Part shown: positions 29,006 through 35,567 of the stretch, piece by piece
Layout: each line of letters opens with the position of its first letter
Numbering within the stretch: position 1 is the first letter of the stretch
IMG/VR virus record: IMGVR_UViG_3300031857_000627
Span: 1-36,163 of that record
Strand: one strand, 5' to 3'
DNA length: 36,163 nt
DNA from: a virus
The notes under the pieces: model-generated
What the model was told of the DNA's origin: nothing
What the model saw: only the letters and a program-made list of their open reading frames with translations
The model's database searches: none
Program-made: the position numbers and the translations under genes

Positions 29006-30960
29006 GGTTTCCTTCTCCTCACACCTTTACTATCTCCTGAAGGGGCTCCCCCTCCAGAACTTCCTCCTCCTGTAGGTGCGCTACCTCCAGTAGCAATACC
29101 TACAGCGTTTAGAGCAGCACCACTTGCAATAATTGCTGCTACTACCATCTTTTCAGCTTCTTCACGTTCTTGTGGGCTCATATCAGCACCTATACTTCCA
29201 AGTGCTTGTAAGGCTTCGCCCGGATCGCTAAATATTGCACCGACTAGTTCCGCAGGGTTTTCCAATAGCAAAAGAGCTGCAGCAACGTCTGCTGTAATTA
29301 TAACTTGATTACCGTTTTCATCCTGCCTAACCTCAACAGGCGTACTTGGTGGAAGATCTGAGTATTCAAGTCCCGCTTCAGCAATTGCTTCAGCAGTAAC
29401 GGCTTCACCATCTGCCGCTTCAATAAGCGCATCAGCAATTACTTCTTTTTCTTCACTAGTAAGTTCACCATCCGCTAACGCTTCTTCAACGGCTTCATCA
29501 ACAGCCTCTTCTGGTGTGGTAGGCTCTGAGGATGGTTCTTCTGACTGACTTTCTTGCTCTTGGTTGTCTGACTCTTGCTGCTCTTCTTCTCCTGAGGTTT
29601 GTTCCTCTTCAGAAGTCTGATCCTCTGTTGCTTCGTCTGTTTGTTCGGAGTCTTCCTGTTGTGGTTGGTCTTCTGTGGGTTCTGATGGCTCTTCTGTATC
29701 AGTTTCAGTAGGAGTTTCTGGCTCAGTAGGTGCATCTGGCGTTACAGGATCAAACGTAATGTTTGAATAAGAAGGTGCTGGAGCTGGTATAGCTCTTGCT
29801 TCTTCTATAACTGTTTTTGCAGATTCAACAGCAGCAACGGCTAACTCAACTTTGCTATCCATTACAACAATAGCAGCATCTAAAGCGCTTTCAGCATTTG
29901 TTAAGTTTGTTTGAGCTGTAACTAAAGTGTTTTGTGCAACTGTTACTATCCCTTGTTGGGTATTAATTGCTTGTTGTTTATTAGATGATGTATAAACTGT
30001 TTGTTGTTCCAGAACGCCGTCCTGTCTAACACCTGTTCTTGGGCCACCATATACGTTTAGATTTCCATCAATGGTTCCAGTACCAGTCCATTCACCTGTA
30101 CTTGGGTTTACTGTCATATCCCATGAGATATAAGTAAGGGGACCATTGTTGTCTCCAAACCTATGAAGAGTCCAGTCAATACCTAAAGTGGTTTCGGTTG
30201 TAGTAACAACAACGGAAGCACCAGTTCCTGCGCTCATGTAGTCAGATTGAAATATGTAAATTCCATCTTGAGTTTGATTAGGCCAATCCCACCAAGTCCA
30301 ATCAGGACCGCCAAATGAGATAGTTGCTTTAGAGCTTACGTATATTTGACTTGCAGAGCCTTGGCCTTCAAAAACAGTATCTCCCATTTTAATGTCAAAT
30401 GGGGTTTCAATCTTGGTTGCAGCATCCCACATTGCGGGAAGAGTAGTTGTTGTTACTGTTGGAGTTTCTGGTGCAACTGGGGCAACATACCCATCAGTTG
30501 TATAGTTCATGCTTCCTAATGGAGCGTTTTGAATATCAGTTAATTCTTGTTGTTCTGCGGTTAGTGTTGTCTGAGCAACAACAACAATTGCTTCTTTATC
30601 TTCAACTACTGCAATAGCGTCGTTTACATCTTCAATAGCAACTTCAGCCTCTGTAATAGCAACACTAGCTGTGCTAATTGCCTCTTGCACTTTTGGTTCG
30701 GAAGAGACAGCTTCAGAAGAAGGGATTACAACAGTAGTTAATTCGGTAGATGTAGCGGTTAGGGTTTCCTGTGCAGCAGTTACAGCTTGCTCTGGAGTGA
30801 CGGGTTGTACCTGTACTTGTTCTGAGCTAGAAGGTACCTCGTCTGCATAAGAATAAGACATGCCAAAGACTAGGAATAGAGTAACTATTCCTCCACATAA
30901 TAAGAGTCGTCCAGTATTTATTAAGCCAGATAATGCTGCGAGTAACCGCAGTGCTGTCAA
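29002..30960 (-). CDS. Large exported acidic protein with unknown central domain
   Basis: This 652-aa protein begins with a signal peptide (basic start, hydrophobic core to about residue 33, cleavage near SYA-DEV at 39). It then has a Glu/Ala/Thr-rich helical part (AVTAAQETLTATSTELTTVV), a central beta-rich domain (about 170-320, WTWWDWPNQTQDGIYIFQSD ... GPLTYISWDMTVNPSTGEWT), another coiled-coil segment, a very acidic Glu/Gln/Ser/Pro tract (about 415-505) and an Ala-rich C-terminal helix region ending Gly-rich with RRRKP. The domain order suggests a secreted or surface-exposed host-modifying protein, or a virion surface protein. Low complexity makes homology hard to judge. It is the longest non-virion-type gene here. 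Confidence 0.8.
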   Translation of the reverse strand: MTALRLLAALSGLINTGRLLLCGGIVTLFLVFGMSYSYADEVPSSSEQVQVQPVTPEQAVTAAQETLTATSTELTTVVIPSSEAVSSEPKVQEAISTASVAITEAEVAIEDVNDAIAVVEDKEAIVVVAQTTLTAEQQELTDIQNAPLGSMNYTTDGYVAPVAPETPTVTTTTLPAMWDAATKIETPFDIKMGDTVFEGQGSASQIYVSSKATISFGGPDWTWWDWPNQTQDGIYIFQSDYMSAGTGASVVVTTTETTLGIDWTLHRFGDNNGPLTYISWDMTVNPSTGEWTGTGTIDGNLNVYGGPRTGVRQDGVLEQQTVYTSSNKQQAINTQQGIVTVAQNTLVTAQTNLTNAESALDAAIVVMDSKVELAVAAVESAKTVIEEARAIPAPAPSYSNITFDPVTPDAPTEPETPTETDTEEPSEPTEDQPQQEDSEQTDEATEDQTSEEEQTSGEEEQQESDNQEQESQSEEPSSEPTTPEEAVDEAVEEALADGELTSEEKEVIADALIEAADGEAVTAEAIAEAGLEYSDLPPSTPVEVRQDENGNQVIITADVAAALLLLENPAELVGAIFSDPGEALQALGSIGADMSPQEREEAEKMVVAAIIASGAALNAVGIATGGSAPTGGGSSGGGAPSGDSKGVRRRKP

Positions 30961-30969
30961 TTTCTCTCC

Positions 30970-31164
30970 TTAGTTGACAGCTTTTATTTTATACCAAAAG
31001 CCTTTCTCATTGCCCCTATACACTTCTCCAGTTTCTTCATCTATTAACATGTACTTAGATGGACACTTAGTATGTATTTTTAAATCAACTGCTTTGTCTG
31101 TTGTAGAAAACACAGCACCAGAAGAGGATATTCTTATTCCTGAGTTATCTAATTCAGGAAACAT
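30970..31164 (-). CDS. Small hypothetical protein
   Basis: This 64-aa protein (MFPELDNSGIRISSSGAVFS; later MLIDEETGEVYRGNEKGFWY) has a beta-hairpin-rich pattern with a CPSKYMLIDEETGEVYRG segment like small zinc-ribbon or rubredoxin-type proteins, though only one Cys is present. It is nine bases upstream of the large exported protein gene. A frame of similar length on the opposite strand is its shadow. Confidence 0.6.
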   Translation of the reverse strand: MFPELDNSGIRISSSGAVFSTTDKAVDLKIHTKCPSKYMLIDEETGEVYRGNEKGFWYKIKAVN

Positions 31165-31351
31165 TTAGAAAGCCGTCTGGGTCATATATAGATAAAGCTT
31201 TGTTTTTTAATGCTTTTTGTTCTTTTGCATGGTGTCCGCAAAACATTAATTGACCATTTATAAAAGTAGCAATTACTTTTGCAGCAGCACTGCACCTGTC
31301 ACAGCGATCATTACTTGTAAGACTTAGGTCTTCACAAGCTGTCGCGTTCAC
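31154..31351 (-). CDS. DUF7455-like actinobacterial zinc protein
   Basis: This 65-aa protein has CDRC (17-20), the segment AAAKVIATFINGQLMFCGHH with CGHH as a second metal pair, and a charged tail. The C-D-R-C-x-A-A-A ... L-F-C-G-H-H pattern matches DUF7455, a small zinc-binding protein common in Actinobacteria and their phages. This supports an actinobacterial host. The start is GTG at 31351, directly abutting the upstream stop (TAA-GTG). Confidence 0.82.
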   Translation of the reverse strand: MNATACEDLSLTSNDRCDRCSAAAKVIATFINGQLMFCGHHAKEQKALKNKALSIYDPDGFLNVS

Positions 31352-31519
31352 TTATTTACCTTCTTTGTTGTTTTCTTTAGCCCACTCTGCTTCATAGTAG
31401 CGGGACATCTCATCAATTGTCTCTGGAGTAGCGTACCAGTGCTCAGGCCAGTCTAACTCAACAGGCTTTTTATTAAACTGCCTGCTTTTGTTATTAGATC
31501 TATCTTTTGGGGCACTCAT
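31352..31519 (-). CDS. Small hydrophilic protein, unknown function
   Basis: This 55-aa protein (MSAPKDRSNNKSRQFNKKPV; then ELDWPEHWYATPETIDEM) was found by direct translation. The basic N-terminus and Trp/Tyr-rich acidic centre are typical of small phage proteins; no family known. It abuts the GTG-started zinc protein. Confidence 0.6.
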   Translation of the reverse strand: MSAPKDRSNNKSRQFNKKPVELDWPEHWYATPETIDEMSRYYEAEWAKENNKEGK

Positions 31520-31521
31520 AA

Positions 31522-31752
31522 TTAACGCTTCTTTTTTGTGGCTTTCTTCTTAGCTGTCTTTTTAGCAACCTTCTTAACTGCTTTCTTCTTTGTTACCTTC
31601 ATTGCTTTTGATGTCCCTTCATAGATCCAACCATCGTTATCTCTATCAACTGGTAGTTTCTTAATACGTTTAGTTTCTACAATTACATTTATGGTAATTA
31701 TAGATGCCATTAGTACAAGAACAAATAACACAATTAGAATACCACTATTCAC
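31522..31752 (-). CDS. Membrane-anchored Lys-rich protein
   Basis: This 76-aa protein has one N-terminal transmembrane helix (about residues 4-25, ILIVLFVLVLMASIITINVI), an acidic DRDNDGW loop that resembles a calcium-binding turn, and a tail of Lys/Ala repeats (KKAVKKVAKKTAKKKATKKK), like histone H1 tails. The tail could bind DNA, RNA or teichoic-acid-type anions at the membrane. The start is GTG at 31752 with AGGAGG upstream, one base after the previous gene. Confidence 0.72.
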   Translation of the reverse strand: MNSGILIVLFVLVLMASIITINVIVETKRIKKLPVDRDNDGWIYEGTSKAMKVTKKKAVKKVAKKTAKKKATKKKR

Positions 31753-31753
31753 G

Positions 31754-31930
31754 TTACTTTCCTCCTAAATACTTCTTACGTCTTTCAGAAAAAGCTGCTT
31801 GGTTCTTAGCTGCTTCTTGTACCTCTGGACGAGCACTCGCTAAAGACTCTGGTGACTTTCGGGCAAGGTGCACTTCCCACATGAATTCTTCATCACGTTT
31901 AGACTGTGCGTCTTGCTGGCGATTAATCAT
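31754..31930 (-). CDS. Small charged helical protein, unknown function
   Basis: This 58-aa protein (MINRQQDAQSKRDEEFMWEV ... AAFSERRKKYLGGK) is helical and highly charged. The ATG shares a base with the stop of the 76-aa gene upstream (TAATG), supporting a real coupled gene. The 3' end carries the AGGAGG that serves the next gene. Confidence 0.65.
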   Translation of the reverse strand: MINRQQDAQSKRDEEFMWEVHLARKSPESLASARPEVQEAAKNQAAFSERRKKYLGGK

Positions 31931-32160
31931 TATTTGTTTTTCATGTCCTTAAGCCAATGTTTTGCGTTTGCACCCATACGCATGCCTTTAGCACTAACGG
32001 GTAAATCACCTAAGCTTTCGACTTCACTTACTTTTAAATCAGGGTTTAAACCAACAATATAACCACCGCTATCCGCTTCTGACATTGTGTGTGCAGCCTC
32101 TTGTTTCTTAGCGCGGTCAAATAGTGGGAACTGGTCATCATTCTTACGATATATAGCCAT
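31930..32160 (-). CDS. Small hypothetical protein
   Basis: This 76-aa protein (MAIYRKNDDQFPLFDRAKKQ; later SEVESLGDLPVSAKGMRMGA) has no recognised domain. It is coupled by TAATG on both sides, to the HNH gene upstream and the 58-aa gene downstream. Confidence 0.65.
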   Translation of the reverse strand: MAIYRKNDDQFPLFDRAKKQEAAHTMSEADSGGYIVGLNPDLKVSEVESLGDLPVSAKGMRMGANAKHWLKDMKNK

Positions 32161-32450
32161 TATTTCTCATTCTCCTTTTTACCAGCACGGCGTTTGTTTT
32201 CCTTAGCCGTGTTCTTTCCGTGTTTCAATGCTCTTAGGTTACCTTTAGAGTCATTGTTGTGGTTGTTGTCCTTATGGTCAACATCCGTTCCTCGTGGTAG
32301 TTTTCCATTCTTTGATTCGTAATCGGCCCTAGCTTTATTCTTAGATGTAGTAACCCATTTACCGCCTACTTTTTTCTTGTAGACGTAGATTGGACGACCT
32401 CCATTCGCTTTGGAACCTTTATAAGGGCCAAACTTCTTGGTCTCTGCCAT
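32160..32450 (-). CDS. HNH endonuclease-like protein
   Basis: This 96-aa protein has the core VDHKDNNHNNDSKGNLRALK (about residues 57-76), matching the D-H ... N-N ... N-L-R pattern of small phage HNH nucleases: D58-H59 as the catalytic His pair, then N71 and a downstream N80. The N-terminus (GRPIYVYKKKVGGKWVTT) is basic. It may nick DNA during packaging or act as a homing-type nuclease; no intron is visible beside it. The terminal Lys-rich tail aids DNA binding. Confidence 0.82.
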   Translation of the reverse strand: MAETKKFGPYKGSKANGGRPIYVYKKKVGGKWVTTSKNKARADYESKNGKLPRGTDVDHKDNNHNNDSKGNLRALKHGKNTAKENKRRAGKKENEK

Positions 32451-32452
32451 TA

Positions 32453-32542
32453 CTATCCTAACCTCATGTACTTACAACCAACTCTTAAATCATCTTCATC
32501 AAGCCATGTGTCAACAAAACCTGCTTCAGATGCACCTTCCAT
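32453..32542 (-). CDS. Tiny acidic peptide, unknown function
   Basis: This 29-aa peptide (MEGASEAGFVDTWLDEDDLR, then VGCKYMRLG) is coupled to the upstream 55-aa gene by TAATG and ends two bases before the HNH gene start. Small size limits certainty; it may be a translational spacer. Confidence 0.5.
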   Translation of the reverse strand: MEGASEAGFVDTWLDEDDLRVGCKYMRLG

Positions 32543-32709
32543 TACTTTTTCTTTTTCTTCTTTGCCGCGTTCATATTATCAATTAGATTTGGATATGGAC
32601 GCCCTGCTGCTTTAGCTCTTGCTTTAGCTGCCGACTTCTTCTTTGGAGATAACTTCTTATCTTTACCTGTTGGATCTTTCTTTTCCCATACTGGTTTATC
32701 TTTTGCCAT
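32542..32709 (-). CDS. Small Lys-rich protein
   Basis: This 55-aa protein (MAKDKPVWEKKDPTGKDKKL ... NAAKKKKKK) is strongly basic with a poly-Lys end, and is probably nucleic-acid-binding. It was found by direct translation and is TAATG-coupled on both sides, in a run of small basic proteins. Confidence 0.62.
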   Translation of the reverse strand: MAKDKPVWEKKDPTGKDKKLSPKKKSAAKARAKAAGRPYPNLIDNMNAAKKKKKK

Positions 32710-33005
32710 TATTCAACCTTTCTAAAGTCGTGCACAGCATCTACTGTAAATCCGTGTGGGCTTTCAAAATGCATTTCTCCCTTTTTAGTACCGTCTTGTT
32801 GTATAACATTATCAGGTTTAATAGCAGAAACTCTATATATCTTTACAGGAGCTTTTGGGTTTACTCCAATAGGAAGTTTGGTTTTACCGTACATTGCGGC
32901 TTGTTCTGGGTCGTTAGTAGCCCAAGCAGGTCCAGTAACTAGCCTATCTCCTAAAGAAGCTCTGGTACCGTGATAAAGTTCAAACTGATTTTCACTTGGA
33001 TCCAT
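32709..33005 (-). CDS. Possible ADP-ribosyltransferase-fold protein
   Basis: This 98-aa protein begins MDPSENQFELYHGTRASLGD. The YHGT-x-A-x-L-GD start and the WATNDPEQAAMYG segment recall the H and Y positions of Arr-type and related ADP-ribosyltransferases, which transfer ADP-ribose from NAD to drugs or proteins. The C-terminus FESPHGFTVDAVHDFRKVE supplies acidic residues. At under 100 residues it is shorter than Arr (about 140), so it may be a minimal or degenerate member. I chose the ATG at 33005 because it shares a base with the upstream stop (TAATG). The family call is tentative. Confidence 0.5.
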   Translation of the reverse strand: MDPSENQFELYHGTRASLGDRLVTGPAWATNDPEQAAMYGKTKLPIGVNPKAPVKIYRVSAIKPDNVIQQDGTKKGEMHFESPHGFTVDAVHDFRKVE

Positions 33006-33262
33006 TAGCAATCCCATTTTCTAAGTGCAAGCGCTTTACGTGTTGGTTTTCCATTCTTTTCCATTGCGCCTGGCATACCGCCCATACGTGCACAAAATGA
33101 TTTACGACGAGATGCTGCCTTAGGAGACTTCTTTGCTTGCTTTGCAGAGACAGGTGGTTTTAAGTTGTGACCTTGCGCTTTCGCACTAGCACGACCCTTA
33201 GCGTTTAGTCCGCCCTCAGGGTTCTTACCTTCTTTGCGTTGCCACGCTGGTGACTTAGCCAT
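33005..33262 (-). CDS. DUF6321-like small basic protein
   Basis: This 85-aa protein (SPAWQRKEGKNPEGGLNAKG, then RASAKAQGHNLKPPV; later FCARMGGMPGAME, KPTRKALALRKW) has the distinctive pattern of DUF6321, found in marine phages. The composition is basic and Gly-rich with an SFCARMGGM centre. Its function is not established. TAATG coupling joins it to both neighbours. Confidence 0.75.
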   Translation of the reverse strand: MAKSPAWQRKEGKNPEGGLNAKGRASAKAQGHNLKPPVSAKQAKKSPKAASRRKSFCARMGGMPGAMEKNGKPTRKALALRKWDC

Positions 33263-33459
33263 TAGTGTGGGTTCTCCTTATGCCAATCTCGAACGGCTTT
33301 AACACCTTGTTTAACGGTCTTAGAGCCACCCTTTTTCGTTAAGTTAATTTTATCGTATTTACCAGCTTTTGCCTTTGCTTCGTGGTCAACAATAATGTCG
33401 CCCTTTTTGTTCTTCTTTACGGTGTGCTTTACACCTTTAACTTTAATAGTTTTAGCCAT
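33262..33459 (-). CDS. Small Lys-rich protein
   Basis: This 65-aa protein (MAKTIKVKGVKHTVKKNKKG; later KKGGSKTVKQGVKAVRDWHK) is very basic with beta-strand then helix character, and likely binds nucleic acid. No family is recognised. It shares stop/start overlaps with both neighbours. Confidence 0.65.
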   Translation of the reverse strand: MAKTIKVKGVKHTVKKNKKGDIIVDHEAKAKAGKYDKINLTKKGGSKTVKQGVKAVRDWHKENPH

Positions 33460-33596
33460 TATTTAGAAGCTTTCTTAGCAGATGGAGGCCAGGTATCAAG
33501 AACTTCTCTTATATTTCCATCTTTACCTAAACGAACTATTTTCTTATCTTTAATCTGAATAGGGTTAAATCCATCGTGCCGTATGCGCTTAGACAT
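33459..33596 (-). CDS. Small basic protein, unknown function
   Basis: This 45-aa protein (MSKRIRHDGFNPIQIKDKKI ... WPPSAKKASK) was found by direct translation; it is basic. It overlaps the SpeD gene by 8 bases at its start and the 65-aa gene by one base at its stop. No family recognised. Confidence 0.6.
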   Translation of the reverse strand: MSKRIRHDGFNPIQIKDKKIVRLGKDGNIREVLDTWPPSAKKASK

Positions 33597-33987
33597 TTAT
33601 TACACCATCCTCACTAGAAGCTTCTTTAACAAAACCTTTTTCTCTATCAAATAGTACATAGTCCATATCAACTACATTAAAGGTCTTATAGAACATTTCT
33701 ATTACTGCCTCTAAGTCTAGCTTGCCACAGGTATACAGATCAAACTGAATTAACCCAGGGTCTTCTTCATCCCAGATATGAAATGCAATATGACTGGTTT
33801 CTATCATTACGATAGCTGTTAATCCACGATTACCTGGTTTGTCTACATAGGAAGCAAATGGGCCTTTAATAATCTTCATATCAATTGCTTCTACAAGACG
33901 TGTTAGGAAATCAATTCCTTCTTCTTCAGAGCTAAAAGTGTTTTTTATTCTAGCGTTAACTAGTAGGTGCTTATGATAAAGACTCAT
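33589..33987 (-). CDS. speD: S-adenosylmethionine decarboxylase (SpeD) family protein
   Basis: This 132-aa protein matches prokaryotic SpeD in size and motif: ETSHIAFHIWDE ... DLYTCGKL. Aligned on the Thermotoga enzyme, S65 would become the pyruvoyl group, H70 aids processing and C87 is the catalytic acid. The residue before the processed Ser is Thr (T64) rather than the usual Glu. SpeD gives decarboxylated AdoMet for spermidine; some phage and bacterial homologues are now known to be arginine or ornithine decarboxylases instead, so the substrate is uncertain. The gene is in the small-gene array with ATGA coupling to the 59-aa gene upstream. No aminopropyltransferase is seen in the window. 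Confidence 0.85.
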   Translation of the reverse strand: MSLYHKHLLVNARIKNTFSSEEEGIDFLTRLVEAIDMKIIKGPFASYVDKPGNRGLTAIVMIETSHIAFHIWDEEDPGLIQFDLYTCGKLDLEAVIEMFYKTFNVVDMDYVLFDREKGFVKEASSEDGVINV

Positions 33988-34163
33988 CGTTCTGGAGTCC
34001 TAACTGCTCGATTAATTGCATCTGAGGATTGCTCTGCAACGTTGTACCTTTGAACGCTCATTCTAGGACCACTGTATAGTCCAAGGTTAACCATTCTAAA
34101 TTGACGAGCAATTGATTTGCTCATCCTGCCATCTGCTTTAAAAGCTTTTCTTTTACTTGCCAT
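33984..34163 (-). CDS. Small basic protein, unknown function
   Basis: This 59-aa protein (MASKRKAFKADGRMSKSIAR, QFRMVNLGLYSGPRMSVQRY) is Arg/Lys/Ser-rich and probably nucleic-acid-binding. It was found by direct translation. The stop overlaps the SpeD start (ATGA) and the ATG overlaps the end of the 65-aa gene by 11 bases. No family recognised. Confidence 0.62.
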   Translation of the reverse strand: MASKRKAFKADGRMSKSIARQFRMVNLGLYSGPRMSVQRYNVAEQSSDAINRAVRTPER

Positions 34164-34350
34164 CTAGGGTAGGAAACTTTCCGCTATTTCCTAAAGCGAT
34201 AGCTTCATCAGCATGTTGACGAAATTCAGGCGTCTCTATTTCAGTGCTTTTAAATTGACGGCCTGCAATGCCTTTTTGCACAGGACCAAAAGGTGATTTT
34301 TTAGCCATCTTCTTTACTTTTGCTTCTGTGAAGCCTATAACTCTACCCAT
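34153..34350 (-). CDS. Small hypothetical protein
   Basis: This 65-aa protein (MGRVIGFTEAKVKKMAKKSP; later RQFKSTEIETPEFRQHADEA) has a basic first half and an acidic second half. An internal Met at residue 15 is a possible alternative start. No family is recognised. Confidence 0.58.
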   Translation of the reverse strand: MGRVIGFTEAKVKKMAKKSPFGPVQKGIAGRQFKSTEIETPEFRQHADEAIALGNSGKFPTLDGK

Positions 34351-34361
34351 GAATATATTAT

Positions 34362-34604
34362 CTACTCTAGCTCTGGTTTATCGAAGGCTGAACTGGAATA
34401 GTATTCTTTATATGCAACTGAGATAAGTGGAACTATTTGAGCAATTTTAGTAGGGTGGTAGTCGGTGAAGTGGTCTATCCAACCTCTTACATGTGCAATA
34501 CGAGGCGCACAGCCATTATTGACATCTCTCTTGCATAGACGTGCAATATCGCCTATTTCATCTTGTTCGTCGATCTGACCAAACAACCATGTAGTAAAAA
34601 TCAT
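34362..34604 (-). CDS. YozE SAM-like fold protein
   Basis: This 80-aa protein (MIFTTWLFGQIDEQDEIGDI, then ARLCKRDVNNGC ... WIDHFTDYH) has the F-x-x-W-L-x-x-Q ... IGDLA-x-x-x-x-x-D pattern seen in the YozE-like family, common in actinobacteria and actinophages. I chose the ATG at 34604; a TTG start at 34622 would add six residues. The role is unknown. Confidence 0.65.
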   Translation of the reverse strand: MIFTTWLFGQIDEQDEIGDIARLCKRDVNNGCAPRIAHVRGWIDHFTDYHPTKIAQIVPLISVAYKEYYSSSAFDKPELE

Positions 34605-34644
34605 GGTAGAAGAGTAAAGCAAAGTTATAAGATATGTGGGCTAT

Positions 34645-34827
34645 TTAACAATTATGTGTACAACCACACTCAGGACATTTTTCTCCTGGGTGCGCTACAC
34701 AATCATCACACCAATCTGGAGGAGTCTGTAGATAACCTGGTAGCTTTTCAGTATCCTTCTGTAAGCAGTAGTCGGCATTTTTTGTGCACCTTGGGAATAA
34801 TGGAGATTGATCGCATATACAGGGCAT
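34645..34827 (-). CDS. Cys-rich zinc-binding small protein
   Basis: This 60-aa protein (MPCICDQSPLFPRCTKNADY; later WCDDCVAHPGEKCPECGCTH) carries ten Cys. The C-terminal block has WCDDCVAHPGEKCPECGC, suggesting a zinc-ribbon fold. It may bind nucleic acid or act as an adaptor for host transcription or replication. No family is named. Confidence 0.65.
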   Translation of the reverse strand: MPCICDQSPLFPRCTKNADYCLQKDTEKLPGYLQTPPDWCDDCVAHPGEKCPECGCTHNC

Positions 34828-34864
34828 ACTAAAACCTTTCTATTGTTAAAGATTGGAGCGCAAA

Positions 34865-35023
34865 CTAAATACTCCACCAACCTCCATAAGTAGTATTAGG
34901 ATTATCTAGCTTCCACTGCCTATTAAGCTGGTTCTGATACTCCCAATCCATATCGTGAGTAGGTCTTCCACAGCTATCGCATTGACCAACTGCTGAATTC
35001 TTATAGATATGATCGCAGTTCAT
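34865..35023 (-). CDS. Small protein with CxxC motif
   Basis: This 52-aa protein (MNCDHIYKNSAVGQCDSCGR, PTHDMDWEYQNQLNRQWKLD) has CDSCGRPTH and an N-terminal Cys/His that could complete a zinc site. It was found by direct translation, with GAGGT upstream of the ATG. Its start overlaps the 55-aa gene stop (ATGA). Confidence 0.65.
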   Translation of the reverse strand: MNCDHIYKNSAVGQCDSCGRPTHDMDWEYQNQLNRQWKLDNPNTTYGGWWSI

Positions 35024-35187
35024 AACCAATGGGACCTCATAAACTTAAGGGGAATTCTAAATAAACTCCTACCGCGCCATGCTATCTCTAGGTTTAAATA
35101 ACTCTTCTTCCCAGCGCCCATCCAGGTATAGTACCTAAATACGCCAGTACGCTTATTGTGCTTTTCGATTATCGCTTCGATGTCCAT
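35020..35187 (-). CDS. Small basic protein, first gene of the minus-strand block
   Basis: This 55-aa protein (MDIEAIIEKHNKRTGVFRYY, TWMGAGKKSYLNLEIAWRGR) is found by direct translation. The ATG at 35187 has little Shine-Dalgarno; a promoter -10 only 12 bases upstream suggests a very short leader or leaderless start, common in Actinobacteria. ATGA coupling links it to the 52-aa gene. Function unknown. Confidence 0.6.
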   Translation of the reverse strand: MDIEAIIEKHNKRTGVFRYYTWMGAGKKSYLNLEIAWRGRSLFRIPLKFMRSHWL

Positions 35188-35198
35188 CCCACAATTCT

Positions 35199-35227
35199 AG
35201 GCTACTGCCTCACTTTTTCACCCTCAA
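35199..35227 (-). promoter_or_regulatory. Candidate promoter of the long minus-strand operon
   Basis: On the minus strand TTGAGG (35227-35222), a 17-base spacer and TAGCCT (35204-35199) fit an actinobacterial SigA promoter (TANNNT). Transcription would start about five bases before the first ATG. It diverges from the plus-strand promoter at 35305. Confidence 0.45.
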
Positions 35228-35257
35228 TGATGTTTGTCGCCTGGCCGCGTTCTCACA

Positions 35258-35283
35258 CCCCCGCCCGCTTAACCCCTACCCCC
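35258..35283 (-). other. G-quadruplex-capable tract between divergent promoters
   Basis: On the minus strand four G-runs of 5, 4, 3 and 5 bases are separated by loops of 2, 6 and 1 bases, fitting the G3+N1-7 pattern. The plus strand reads as a C-rich pyrimidine tract. No gene covers this region (35188-35375). Confidence 0.55.
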
Positions 35284-35304
35284 TCTCTCAGGTATGTGCC
35301 GTCC

Positions 35305-35333
35305 TTGATATGAGGAGTGCTTGCGCCTATACT
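35305..35333 (+). promoter_or_regulatory. Promoter of the plus-strand operon
   Basis: TTGATA (35305-35310), a 17-base spacer and TATACT (35328-35333) form a strong SigA-type promoter. The start near 35340 leaves a leader of about 36 bases with AGGGGG before the ATG at 35376. It is probably an early promoter. Confidence 0.75.
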
Positions 35334-35375
35334 CTTACCATTCACCTAATCGGGTGGATATATATAGGGGGTTAT

Positions 35376-35567
35376 ATGTTTAACGCACCAAATCAAGTAA
35401 TTGAGGCTAAATCTATCTTGATTAGCAAGGTCTATCTAGACCACCAGCAAATTGCAATGTCTCTGCTTAATAACATGTTAGATGTTGCCTACTCATGTGG
35501 ACAGGTAGACGGCATGAACACCGCTAAAGATTTGGTAAATGATTTGGAAATGGGGGTGGCGTTATGA
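35376..35567 (+). CDS. Small hypothetical protein, first gene of plus-strand operon
   Basis: This 63-aa protein (MFNAPNQVIEAKSILISKVY ... VNDLEMGVAL) is mainly helical. I chose the ATG at 35376 because the strong promoter starts transcription near 35340, which excludes the longer upstream frame, and because AGGGGG lies just before it. The stop overlaps the next start (ATGA). No family is recognised. Confidence 0.72.
   Translation: MFNAPNQVIEAKSILISKVYLDHQQIAMSLLNNMLDVAYSCGQVDGMNTAKDLVNDLEMGVAL

Noticed and set aside
30974-31168. 64-aa plus-strand frame opposite the 64-aa minus gene
   Set aside because: It is an exact antisense shadow, with no ribosome site and no plus-strand operon around it.
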